Positions 35,154-43,350 of a stretch of 64,000 bases of DNA are shown here, piece after piece. Location of the stretch: positions 2,108,001 through 2,172,000 of the forward strand of contig CP043652.1 in assembly GCA_014218215.1 (NCBI GenBank), in the 5' to 3' direction. The stretch comes from Geodermatophilaceae bacterium NBWT11. GTDB lineage: Bacteria > Actinomycetota > Actinomycetes > Mycobacteriales > Geodermatophilaceae. Under the pieces are notes generated by a model. The model was not told where the DNA came from, did not search any database, and worked only from the letters and a program-made list of their open reading frames with translations. The position numbers and the translations under genes are program-made. Numbering within the stretch: position 1 is the first letter of the stretch; each line of letters opens with the position of its first letter.

Positions 35154-36800
35154 ATGGACGGGGTGCCGCAGACCGCGGGGGCGTTGCTGCGTCGTGCGCT
35201 GCGCCGGCACCCCCGTCGGCTGGGGGCCGCCGTCCTCCTGCTGTCGGTGCACCAGGCCTGCGAGGCGCTGGTCCCGGTGGCCATCGGGGTCACCATCGAC
35301 CGGGCGGTGGCGACCGGGTCGGTGCCGGCGCTGATCGCCTCGCTCGGTGGCACGGCGCTGCTGTTCCTCGTGCTGTCCCAGGCCTACCGGTACGGCGCCC
35401 GCAACGTGGTCACCGGCTGGTACCGGGAGAACCACCTGCTGCGGGTCGAGGTGACCGCCCGGGTGCTGGATCCCCGCGGGCTGCGGGGCGCGCCGCCCAC
35501 CGGTGAGCTGCTCTCGATCGCCACCTCCGACGCGGAGAAGTCCGGCCGCGTGCTGGAGGCGGCCGCGATCGTCGTCGGCGGGACCACCGCGCTCGTCGTG
35601 TCCGCGGTGAGCCTGCTGCTGATCAGCGTGCCGCTGGGGGTCGGGGTGCTGCTGGGCGCGCCCCTGCTGGTCGCGGTCCTCCAGCTCCTCGCCCCCGTGC
35701 TCACCCGGCGCACCGCCACCCAGCAGGAGGACGTCGCCCGCACCGCGGGGCTGGCCACCGACCTGGTCCGCGGTGTCCGGGTGCTGCGCGGGATCGGGGC
35801 CGAGGACGCCGCCGCCGCGCGCTACCGGGCCACCAGCGCGACCGCGCTGGGCTCCACGCTGCGGACCGCCGGCGTGATCGGGGCCTACCGCGGTGCCACC
35901 GTGCTGGGCAGCGGGTTGTTCCTGGCCGCCGTGGCCGGCGTCGCCGGGGCGCTGGCGCTGGAGGGCCGGCTGTCGGTGGGTCAGCTGGTCACCGTCGTGG
36001 GGCTGGCGCAGTTCCTCGCCGAGCCGGTCGGCCTGCTGGGCTTCGCCGGGCAGAAGCTCGCCGAGGCCCGGGCCTCCGCGGCCCGGGTGGTCGGGGTGCT
36101 CACCGCGCCGCCGCTGCACCCGGCCGGGGTCGTGCCCGCCCCCGGCCCGGGTGCCCTGGAGCTGCGCGGCCACGGGTTCCACGTGGAACCGGGCCAGGTG
36201 CTGGGGGTGGTCGCCCCCGACCCCGCCGACGCGGAGGGGCTGGTCGGCCTGCTGGCCGGCCGACGCCCGGCCGACCCCGGTGAGCTGCTGCTCGACGGCG
36301 TCGACGTCGGCACGTTGGACCCCGGCACCGTCCGGGCCGCGGTGCTGGTCGAGCCGCACGCGGTGGTGCTGTTCGAGGGCACCCTCCGGACCGCGGTCGA
36401 CCCCGCCGGGGACGCCGACGACGACCGGCTGACCGGGGCGCTGGCCGCGGCCGGCGCCGCCGACCTGACCGACCTGGAGCTGGCGGTGGCCGACCGCGGG
36501 CGCTCGCTGTCCGGGGGCCAGCGGCAGCGGGTCGGGCTGGCCCGGGCGTTGCTGCGCGACCCCCCGGTGCTGGTGCTGCACGACCCCACCACCGCCGTCG
36601 ACGCGGTGACCGAGGAGACCATCGCCGAGGGGCTCACCCGGCTGCGCCGGACCCGCACCACCGTGCTGGTCACCAGCAGCCCGGCCCTGCTCGGCCGGTG
36701 CGACCACGTGGTCGTGCTGGCCGGCGGCCGGGTCCGCACCCGCGGCACGCACACCGAGCTGACCGCCGACGCCGACTACGCCGCGGCGGTGCTGCGGTGA
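35154..36800 (+). CDS. ABC exporter half-transporter with degenerate ATP site
   Basis: A 548-residue membrane-NBD fusion with six predicted helices (about 15-300). The NBD lacks key ATP residues: the Walker A region reads VLGVVAPDPADAEG with no GxxGxGKS/T. The residue after the Walker B Asp is Pro (VLVLHDPTTAVD), and the H-loop His is missing (VLVTSSPALL). The signature LSGGQRQRVGLARALL is perfect. This is the mirror image of its partner, which has the catalytic residues but a poor signature, so the two must heterodimerise. The stop overlaps the partner's GTG. A parS-like sequence lies inside it (36175). Confidence 0.9.
   Translation: MDGVPQTAGALLRRALRRHPRRLGAAVLLLSVHQACEALVPVAIGVTIDRAVATGSVPALIASLGGTALLFLVLSQAYRYGARNVVTGWYRENHLLRVEVTARVLDPRGLRGAPPTGELLSIATSDAEKSGRVLEAAAIVVGGTTALVVSAVSLLLISVPLGVGVLLGAPLLVAVLQLLAPVLTRRTATQQEDVARTAGLATDLVRGVRVLRGIGAEDAAAARYRATSATALGSTLRTAGVIGAYRGATVLGSGLFLAAVAGVAGALALEGRLSVGQLVTVVGLAQFLAEPVGLLGFAGQKLAEARASAARVVGVLTAPPLHPAGVVPAPGPGALELRGHGFHVEPGQVLGVVAPDPADAEGLVGLLAGRRPADPGELLLDGVDVGTLDPGTVRAAVLVEPHAVVLFEGTLRTAVDPAGDADDDRLTGALAAAGAADLTDLELAVADRGRSLSGGQRQRVGLARALLRDPPVLVLHDPTTAVDAVTEETIAEGLTRLRRTRTTVLVTSSPALLGRCDHVVVLAGGRVRTRGTHTELTADADYAAAVLR
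36175..36190. other. parS-like site inside the ABC gene
   Basis: GGTTCCACGTGGAACC is a 16-bp perfect palindrome and encodes GFHVEPG just before the missing Walker A. It matches the parS consensus TGTTCCACGTGGAACA at 14 of 16 positions, including the whole 14-bp core. Confidence 0.7.
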
Positions 36801-38521
36801 GCGTGCCGGTGCCCGGGACCACCGACCAGCTGCTGCCGATCGCCACCGGCCGCCGCGCCGCGCAGGTCGTCGGTGCCCACCTGCGGGAGCGGCCGTGGGT
36901 CAGCGCGCTGACCGCGCTCACCGCGGTGGCCGCCTCCGCGGCCGGGCTGATCGCCCCCTGGGTGCTGGGCCGGCTGGTGGACGCCGTGGGGGGTGGCGGC
37001 TCGGTCTGGCCCTACGTCGGCGGGCTGCTGGGTGCCGCGGTGCTGGTCGCCGTCCTCACCGGGCTGTCGGCGCTGCTCATCGCCCGGCTCGGGGAGACCG
37101 TGCTGGCCCGGCTCCGCGAGGCCGTGGTCGACCGCGCGCTGCACCTGTCCTCGGCGACCCTGGACCGGGTGCGCGGCGGGGACCTGCTCTCCCGGGTCGG
37201 GGACGACGTGGCGAAGGTGGCCGACTCGGTCACCAGCGGGCTGCCCCAGGTCGCCGGCGCCGGGCTCACCGTGCTGCTGACCGTGGTCGGGCTGGGCGCG
37301 CTGGACGGGCGGCTGGCACTGGCCGGTCTGGTGGCCATCCCGCTCTACGTCCTCGCACTGCGCTGGTACCTCCCGCGCTCGGCCCCCCGGTACGCCGCCG
37401 AGCGGGTCGCGATGGGCGAGCGGTCCCAGGCGCTGGTCAGCTCCGTGCAGGGCGCGGACACCGTGCACGCCTACGCCGACGAGCAGCGCCACCGTGACGT
37501 CGTCACCGACCGCTCGGCCCGGGCGCTGGACATCGGGGTCGGGGTCTTCCGGCTGTTCACCGACTTCGGCTGGCGGATGAACCGGGCCGAGTACGTGGGC
37601 CTGGCCGCCGTTCTCGGGGTGGGGTTCGCGCTGGTGCGCAGCGGGGACGTGACCGTCGGCGCGGTGACCACCGCCGCGCTGCTGTTCCACCGGCTGTTCG
37701 GCCCGCTCGGGCTGCTGTTGTTCAGCTTCGACGACGTGCAGTCGGCCGGGGCGAGCCTGGTGCGCATGGTGGGCGTCGCCGACCTGCCCGCCGTCCCGGA
37801 CCGGGAGCCCGCGCGCACCCCGCACCGGCCGGCGGTGGAGCTGCGCGGGGTGACGCACGGCTATGGCGACGGCCCGCCGGTGCTCACCGACGTCGAGCTG
37901 CGGCTGGCCCCGGGCGAGCGGGTGGCGCTGGTGGGGGCCTCGGGGGCCGGCAAGACCACGCTGGCCGGGGTGCTCGCCGGTGGACTCACCCCGCGGGCCG
38001 GCACGGTGCTGCTCGACGGCGCCCCGGCCGACCTGCGCGCCCACGTCGGGCTCGTCAGCCAGGAGGTGCACGTCTTCGCCGGCACGCTGGCCGACGACGT
38101 CCGGCTGGCACGGCCCGGGGCCAGCGACACCGAGGTGCGTGCGGCGCTGGCGGTCGTGGGTGCCGACTGGGCGCAGCTGGACGACCGGGTCGGCGAGGGC
38201 GGGCGTGAGCTCACCGCCCCGCAGGCCCAGCAGCTGGCCCTGGCCCGGCTGGTGCTGGCCGATCCCCCGGTCGCCGTGCTCGACGAGGCCACCGCCGAGG
38301 CCGGCAGCGCCGGCGCCCGCGACCTCGAGGAGGCCGCCCTCGCCGCCACCGCCGGCCGCACGACGCTGGTGGTCGCCCACCGGCTCACCCAGGCGGCCCG
38401 GGCCGACCGGGTCGTGGTGCTCGAGGCGGGCCGGGTGGTGGAGGAGGGCACGCACGCCGAGCTCGTCGCCGCCGGCGGGCGCTACGCCGGGCTCTGGTCG
38501 GCCTGGACCGCGCGGGGGTGA
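36797..38521 (+). CDS. ABC exporter half-transporter with intact Walker motifs
   Basis: A 574-residue membrane-NBD fusion with six predicted helices. Walker A GASGAGKTT, Walker B VAVLDEATAE and the H-loop VVAHRLT are intact. The signature is degenerate (ELTAPQAQQLALARL instead of LSGGQ). With the first subunit's good signature this gives one working ATP site and one dead site. GTG 36797 overlaps the upstream stop (GTGA). Substrates of such heterodimeric exporters include drugs, peptides and lipids; none can be assigned. Confidence 0.92.
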   Translation: MSVPVPGTTDQLLPIATGRRAAQVVGAHLRERPWVSALTALTAVAASAAGLIAPWVLGRLVDAVGGGGSVWPYVGGLLGAAVLVAVLTGLSALLIARLGETVLARLREAVVDRALHLSSATLDRVRGGDLLSRVGDDVAKVADSVTSGLPQVAGAGLTVLLTVVGLGALDGRLALAGLVAIPLYVLALRWYLPRSAPRYAAERVAMGERSQALVSSVQGADTVHAYADEQRHRDVVTDRSARALDIGVGVFRLFTDFGWRMNRAEYVGLAAVLGVGFALVRSGDVTVGAVTTAALLFHRLFGPLGLLLFSFDDVQSAGASLVRMVGVADLPAVPDREPARTPHRPAVELRGVTHGYGDGPPVLTDVELRLAPGERVALVGASGAGKTTLAGVLAGGLTPRAGTVLLDGAPADLRAHVGLVSQEVHVFAGTLADDVRLARPGASDTEVRAALAVVGADWAQLDDRVGEGGRELTAPQAQQLALARLVLADPPVAVLDEATAEAGSAGARDLEEAALAATAGRTTLVVAHRLTQAARADRVVVLEAGRVVEEGTHAELVAAGGRYAGLWSAWTARG

Positions 38522-38522
38522 G

Positions 38523-40292
38523 TCAGGCGAGGACGCGGACGGCGAGGACGGCGATGTCGTCGTCCCGGGCCGGGCCGGTGAGGTTGGTCAGCACGTCGTC
38601 GAGCAGCTCGTCCACCGGGCGGTGCTGCTGGCCGGCCAGGGCCCGGGCGAGGTCGCCGGTGCCCACGTCGAGGTCGCGGTCGCGGTGCTCCACCAGGCCG
38701 TCGGTGTAGAGCACCAGGGTGCTGCCCACCGGCAGGTCGCGGACGTGGTCGTGCCGCAGCCGCGTCGGGTCGACGCCGATCAGCACGTCGGGCGGGGTGA
38801 CCAGCAGCTCGACCGCGCCGTCGGGGTGCACCAGCAGCGGGGGCGGGTGCCCGGCGTTGGACCAGGTGACCCGGGCACCCAGGTCGAGCCGCTCGACCCG
38901 GGCCAGCAGCAGGGTGGCCAGGGTGTCCAGGTCCAGACCCGCGGCGGCGCGGTCGACCCGGTGCACCGACTGCGAGGGCACCTCGGAACGGTCGAAGGCG
39001 AACCCGCGCAGCAGGGTGCGCAGCTGGCCCATCGAGGCGGCCGCCGCGGTGTCGTGCCCGGTCACGTCGCCGATGGCCAGCACGGTGGTGCCGTCGGGGG
39101 TGGTGAAGGCGTCGTACCAGTCCCCGCCGACCTGGTCCTGGGCGTGCGAGGGCAGGTAGCGGGCCGCCACGGCCAACCGGTCCGGTGCCGGGAGCTCGGT
39201 GAGCATCGCCCGCTGCAGCGTCTCGGCGACCCCCCGCCGCTCGGCGAGCAGCAGTGCCCGCTGCAGCGCCTGGGCCACGTACCGGGCCAGGGCCCGGATC
39301 ACCAGCCGGCCGGCCGGGGTGATGTCGCGTCGGGAGGTCCAGACGAGGCTGAGCACCGCGCGCTCCTGGCCGACCAGGTCCAGCGGCAGGTGCAGGTTGG
39401 CCTCGAAGGGGGCCACGTCCTCGGTCAGCCCGGGGACGGCGGCCCGGGTGGCGGCGGCGTCGGCGAACCAGCGCTCCCGGCCGTCGAGCGCGGTGAGGGT
39501 GGCCGGGTGCGGCTCGTCCTGGGGGCGGGGCCGCCAGCTGCCGGTGCCGGGGCGCCCGTCGGCGGTGACCGGCACCAGGTCCCGGCGGTGGCCCTCCTGC
39601 AGCGAGACCACGGCCCGGTCCACCCCGAGCCGGCGGGTGGCCAGCTGGGCGACCGTGGAGGCGACGTCCGCGACGGTCTCGGTGCGGTTCAGCGTCTCCG
39701 ACAGGGCCAGGAGCAGCCGGGACTGCCGGCCGGACTCGGCCTCGGCGTCCGCGGCGGCGTCGGCACGCAGCTGCAGGGTGCGCAGTCGCAGCTCCGACGA
39801 GCAGGCCGAGGCCAGGTCGGCCAGGCTGCCCAGGTCGTCGGTGGTCCAGGTGCGGGTCTCGGTGTCGATCGCGCACAGCGCCCCGATCACCCGGCCCTCG
39901 GCGTCGACCAGCGGGTGCCCGGCGTAGGCGATGAGCCCCAGCCCGGGGATGGCCAGGCTGTCGCGCAGCAGCGGGTGCTCGCGGGCGTCGGGGACGGCCA
40001 GCGGACCGGCGGTGGTGACCACGTGCTGGCACAGCGACCAGGAGATCGGCATCGAGCGCTCGGTGGCGAAGGGCTCGGGCAGGCCGACCGCTCCGGGGAA
40101 CACCTGCCGGTCGGCGTCGACCAGGCTCACCAGCGCGATCGGCACCCGGAGCTGGCGGGCGGCGAGCCGGGCGAAGCGCTCGAAGGCCTCGTCGGTGCGG
40201 GCCGGCAGGGGGGTGGCGACGGGCAGCGGCAGCGGGAGCCGGAGCGGCTGGGTCAGCTCGCCGCTGTCGGTGCCCTGGCGGGAGATCGTCAC
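38523..40292 (-). CDS. GAF-GAF-SpoIIE (PP2C) phosphatase
   Basis: A 589-residue cytoplasmic sensor phosphatase. Two GAF-like domains (about 30-175 with PISWSLCQHVV and GHPLVDAEGRVIGALCAID, and about 195-345) are joined by a helical linker ending in ETLQRAMLTELP. The SpoIIE-type PP2C domain (about 365-585) has metal motifs GGDWYDA, IGDVTGHD, NAGHPPP, YTDGLVE and RDDDIAVL. Such phosphatases dephosphorylate STAS anti-anti-sigma proteins. GTG 40292 overlaps the DUF1905 stop (GTGA). It belongs to the partner-switching set at 43-51 kb. Confidence 0.92.
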   Translation of the reverse strand: MTISRQGTDSGELTQPLRLPLPLPVATPLPARTDEAFERFARLAARQLRVPIALVSLVDADRQVFPGAVGLPEPFATERSMPISWSLCQHVVTTAGPLAVPDAREHPLLRDSLAIPGLGLIAYAGHPLVDAEGRVIGALCAIDTETRTWTTDDLGSLADLASACSSELRLRTLQLRADAAADAEAESGRQSRLLLALSETLNRTETVADVASTVAQLATRRLGVDRAVVSLQEGHRRDLVPVTADGRPGTGSWRPRPQDEPHPATLTALDGRERWFADAAATRAAVPGLTEDVAPFEANLHLPLDLVGQERAVLSLVWTSRRDITPAGRLVIRALARYVAQALQRALLLAERRGVAETLQRAMLTELPAPDRLAVAARYLPSHAQDQVGGDWYDAFTTPDGTTVLAIGDVTGHDTAAAASMGQLRTLLRGFAFDRSEVPSQSVHRVDRAAAGLDLDTLATLLLARVERLDLGARVTWSNAGHPPPLLVHPDGAVELLVTPPDVLIGVDPTRLRHDHVRDLPVGSTLVLYTDGLVEHRDRDLDVGTGDLARALAGQQHRPVDELLDDVLTNLTGPARDDDIAVLAVRVLA

Positions 40293-40720
40293 CCGCGCAG
40301 CGCCACCAGCACGGCCTCGACCCGCCGGTCGCGGGTGGCGTCGGTCTTCGCGCCGTCCACGGCGAGGGCGTGCGCCTTCTGCTTCGACGGCGAGAGCGCG
40401 GCGAACGCGGCCCGGTCGGCGTCGTCCATCACCGCGGCCAGTGCGGCCGGGGGCTCCACGGTGCGCGGCTCGGTGTCCAGCTCGAGGTCGACCACGACCT
40501 CCTGGCCCGCCTCGACACCCGCGGCGGCCCGGTACTCGGCGGCCAGCGGCACCAGGTCCTGCCCGCCCATGACCGCCACCGTGCTGCGGTAGGAGTACCC
40601 GTTCAGCCTCACGGTGACGGCCGGTCGCCGCCCACCGCCCAGGGCGGTCACGACGTCGTCCGGGACCGGCAGACCGGTGGCGGTCTGCCGGGCCGCGAGG
40701 ACGGTCGTGCGGAACTGCAT
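40289..40720 (-). CDS. DUF1905/YdeI-type protein
   Basis: A 143-residue protein. The N-terminal DUF1905 barrel (about 1-90) has FRTTVLAARQTATGLPVPDDVVTAL and VTVRLNGYSYRSTVAVMGG. The C-terminal segment with AALSPSKQKAHALAVDGAKTDATRDRRV is the YdeI/OmpD-associated helical tail. Function is unknown; YdeI relatives are linked to resistance to membrane stress. ATG 40720 has CAGGAT about six bases upstream. It is coupled to the following SpoIIE gene by a GTGA overlap. Confidence 0.85.
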   Translation of the reverse strand: MQFRTTVLAARQTATGLPVPDDVVTALGGGRRPAVTVRLNGYSYRSTVAVMGGQDLVPLAAEYRAAAGVEAGQEVVVDLELDTEPRTVEPPAALAAVMDDADRAAFAALSPSKQKAHALAVDGAKTDATRDRRVEAVLVALRG

Positions 40721-40817
40721 GGCCTCATCCTGCCCGACGTGACCACCCCCCGGGAACGTCCGTGGCCGGAGGCCCTGCGGTGGCTCCCGTCCACCAGGGA
40801 CGCGGCATGATCGCGGC

Positions 40818-41396
40818 GTGTCCGACTGGCTGGCCCGTGTCCCCCTCCTCGGCTCCCGCGTGCACCTGGTGCCGCTGGGTCCCGAGCACGCCGGGGCGTG
40901 GCTGACCGGCCTGACGGCCGACGTCGCCGAGCACCTGTCCATCGGCCCGCCGGCCGACCGGGTGGCCGCCCTCGACCAGGTCGCCACCGCTCTGACCCAG
41001 GCCGGCCGGGTGCCGTTCGTGCAGCTGACCCCGGCGGGGGAGTTCCTCGGGTCGACTTCGTTCTACGACGTGGACGAGGCGAACCGGTCGCTGGCGGTCG
41101 GCTACACCTGGCTGGTCCCGGCCGCGCAGCGCAGCGGGGTCAACCGGGAGGCCAAGCTCCTGCTGCTCACCCGGGCCTTCGACGAGCTGGGCGCGGTGCG
41201 GGTCGTCTGGCACACCGACGAGCGCAACGAGCGCTCCCGGGCGGCCATCGCGGCCCTCGGCGCGGTCGAGGAGGGCCGGCTGCGCAAGCACCGCCGCCGG
41301 CGGGACGGCAGCTGGCGGACGACGGTGCAGTTCGCGATGACCGACGAGGACTGGCCGGCGGTGCGCGACCGGCTGCGCGCCGGGTCGTCGTCGTGA
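40818..41396 (+). CDS. GNAT N-acetyltransferase (RimJ/L-like)
   Basis: A 192-residue GNAT. Motifs include LVPLGPEHAGAW, GSTSFYDVDEANRSLAVGYTWL and the CoA loop around VNREAKLLLLTRAFDELGAVRV, with typical WHTDERNERSRAAIAALGA. The shape is that of RimJ/RimL and protein N-terminal acetyltransferases. CATGAT (40806-40811) lies six bases before GTG 40818. Its stop overlaps the pentapeptide-repeat gene start, so the pair is coupled. Confidence 0.9.
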   Translation: MSDWLARVPLLGSRVHLVPLGPEHAGAWLTGLTADVAEHLSIGPPADRVAALDQVATALTQAGRVPFVQLTPAGEFLGSTSFYDVDEANRSLAVGYTWLVPAAQRSGVNREAKLLLLTRAFDELGAVRVVWHTDERNERSRAAIAALGAVEEGRLRKHRRRRDGSWRTTVQFAMTDEDWPAVRDRLRAGSSS

Positions 41397-41968
41397 GCGA
41401 CCTGCGCGGGCCGGACTGGTACGGCGAGGACCTCTCCGGCCGCGAGCACACCGGCGACGCGTTCTGGGACGGCGACCTGTCCGAGGTGACCGGCACCGCC
41501 GCGACCTTCACCGACTGCACGTTCGGTGGCGTCCGGTTCAACGCGGCGCGGCTGACTGGCTCGGCCTTCCGGTCCTGCACCTTCACCCGCTGCTCGTTCT
41601 TCGCCGCCGAGCTCGAGGAGTGCAGCTTCGTGGGCAGCCGGTTCACCGACTGCACGCTGCGGCCGTTGACCGTGCGCGGTGGGGACTGGTCGTTCGTCTC
41701 GCTGGTCGGTCAGGACCTGCGGGGGACGACCTTCGACGGCGTCCGGCTGCGCGAGGTGGACCTGACGCGGGCCGACCTGTCGACCGCGGCGGTGACCGGC
41801 GCCGACCTCTCCGGCGCCGAGCTCACCGACAGCACCTGGACCGGTGCCGACCTGCGCGGCAGCGACCTGAGCGCCTTCGACGTCCGCGAGGTGGCCCTGG
41901 CCGGCGTGCGGATCCGCGCCGAGCAGGCCGTCACCCTCGCCCAGGCCCTGGGCCTGCGCATCGGCTGA
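41393..41968 (+). CDS. pentapeptide-repeat protein (Qnr/McbG/MfpA-like)
   Basis: A 191-residue right-handed beta-helix protein made of A(D/N)LxX units: FTDCTFGGVRF, FRSCTFTRCSF, DLTRADLSTAAVTGADLSGAEL. Size and even repeat register match MfpA and Qnr proteins, which mimic DNA and protect gyrase from quinolones. Other pentapeptide proteins have unrelated roles, so the function is open. GTG 41393 overlaps the GNAT stop (GTGA). Confidence 0.85.
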   Translation: MSDLRGPDWYGEDLSGREHTGDAFWDGDLSEVTGTAATFTDCTFGGVRFNAARLTGSAFRSCTFTRCSFFAAELEECSFVGSRFTDCTLRPLTVRGGDWSFVSLVGQDLRGTTFDGVRLREVDLTRADLSTAAVTGADLSGAELTDSTWTGADLRGSDLSAFDVREVALAGVRIRAEQAVTLAQALGLRIG

Positions 41969-41978
41969 CGCGGGGGCC

Positions 41979-43166
41979 TCAGCCGCAGGAGCCGACGTCG
42001 ATGCCGTGCGCCTGCAGCCAGGGGGCCGGGTCCTGCCGGTCCTGGTAGAGGCCGGCGTAGTGCGTCTCGATGTGCAGGTGCGGCCCGGTGGACTGGCCGC
42101 GGTTGCCGACCTCGGCGATCTTCTGGCCGGTCTCGACCACCTGTCCGGCGCGGACGTCGAAGGAGTCGACGTGGCCGTAGAGGGTGATCACGCCGTTGGG
42201 GTGCTGGAGGTAGACGGCCTGGCCGAACCCGCTGGCCGGGCCGGCCTGCAGGACGACACCACCCTCGGGGGCGTAGATGGGCGTCCCGATCGGGGCGGCG
42301 ATGTCGATGCCGTAGTGCGTGGTGCCCCAGCGCGAGCCGTAGCAGGAGGTGATCCGGCCGGTGACCAGCTGCCCGGTGCCGGCGGTCGCGACCTCGGTGG
42401 CCCGGGTGGCGGCGGCGGTCGCAGCGGCCTCGGCGTCCTCGACGCCCTGGGCAGTGAGCAGCGCGACCTGGGCGTCGAGCAGCTGCTGGGCCAGCGCGGC
42501 CCGCTCGGCCTCGGCGGTGGCGTAGGAGGCCTGGGCGGCGGCGAGCTCGCCCTGCGCGGCGGCGTCGGCCTGGGCGGCGGTGGCCGCGGCGGCGTCCAGC
42601 TGGGTGACGGCGGTCTGCGCGGCGGCGTCGGCGTCCTCCTGCTGGTCCTGCACGAGCTCGACGGCCTCCAGGCGCTCGGCGCGGTCCACCCCGAGCCGCT
42701 CCAGCGTGGCGGCCCGCTGCAGCACGTCCTCGGGGCCGGCGGCGTCGAGCAGCACGGTGGCCGCACCGAGGGACTGCTGGCCCATGAAGGCCTCCCGGCC
42801 CAGGGTGGCGACGTCGGCCTCGGCCACCTCGGTGGCGGCGATCGCGGTCTGCAGCTGGGCGGCGGTCTGCACCTGGGCGGCCTGCGCGGCCACCAGGGAC
42901 TCCTGCGCGGCCCGGTCGGCGTCCGCGGCGGCCTCGGCGAGCACGGTGACCCGGGCCAGCTCCTCCTCGGCGGCGGCGACCAGCGCGGTCACCCGGTCGA
43001 CCTCGGCGGAGGCGGTCGCGATCCCGGCGGCGTCGGTGGGCACGTCCCCGGGAGCGGCGGACGCCGAGGGCGCCCAGAGGCCGGAGAGCGACAGCGCCGC
43101 GAGGGTGGCGACCAGGGCTGCCAGCAGGCGGCTCCGGTGGGTGTGCTCGGGGCGCAGCGACAGCAG
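41979..43166 (-). CDS. secreted M23 peptidase with coiled-coil domain
   Basis: About 395 residues. A signal peptide (LLAALVATLAALSLSGLWAPSASA) is followed by a long Ala/Glu-rich coiled coil (about 40-265) and a C-terminal M23 metallopeptidase with HYGIDIAAPIGTPIYAP and TGPHLHIETHY. It cuts peptidoglycan cross-bridges or activates other amidases. No ATG, GTG or TTG lies in frame near the signal peptide. The start is set at CTG 43166, with GGAG six bases upstream; CTG 43163 is equally possible. TACGGT on the minus strand (43223-43228) gives a short leader. Confidence 0.85.
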   Translation of the reverse strand: MLSLRPEHTHRSRLLAALVATLAALSLSGLWAPSASAAPGDVPTDAAGIATASAEVDRVTALVAAAEEELARVTVLAEAAADADRAAQESLVAAQAAQVQTAAQLQTAIAATEVAEADVATLGREAFMGQQSLGAATVLLDAAGPEDVLQRAATLERLGVDRAERLEAVELVQDQQEDADAAAQTAVTQLDAAAATAAQADAAAQGELAAAQASYATAEAERAALAQQLLDAQVALLTAQGVEDAEAAATAAATRATEVATAGTGQLVTGRITSCYGSRWGTTHYGIDIAAPIGTPIYAPEGGVVLQAGPASGFGQAVYLQHPNGVITLYGHVDSFDVRAGQVVETGQKIAEVGNRGQSTGPHLHIETHYAGLYQDRQDPAPWLQAHGIDVGSCG

Positions 43167-43222
43167 GACGGACTCCGTTCGAGGTGTGACGAATGGTGTG
43201 GGTGGGGCGCGGGGCCCTGGCG

Positions 43223-43228
43223 ACCGTA
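43223..43228 (-). promoter_or_regulatory. -10 element of the M23 peptidase gene
   Basis: TACGGT on the minus strand, with a GTGACA -35-like element 18 bases upstream. It predicts a leader of about 50 bases before the CTG at 43166. Confidence 0.4.
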
Positions 43229-43337
43229 GCCGGAGACACCCCCGCCTGTCACGAACGGGTAACGGACCTGTGGAGGAACCCACACCCCCGGGGGGCCACG
43301 GACGGGTGAGCCCGGCCCCGGGTCGGGTCGCGCTCAC

Positions 43338-43343
43338 TACCAT
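43338..43343 (+). promoter_or_regulatory. -10 element of the LOV phosphatase gene (leaderless)
   Basis: TACCAT lies seven bases before GTG 43351 and decides that start within a longer open frame. Confidence 0.5.
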
Positions 43344-43350
43344 CGGGCGC

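Noticed and set aside
43167-43350. c-di-AMP (ydaO) riboswitch before the M23 peptidase
   Set aside because: Cell-wall hydrolases in actinobacteria often have one, but the predicted leader is only about 50 bases and I see no ydaO core motifs.
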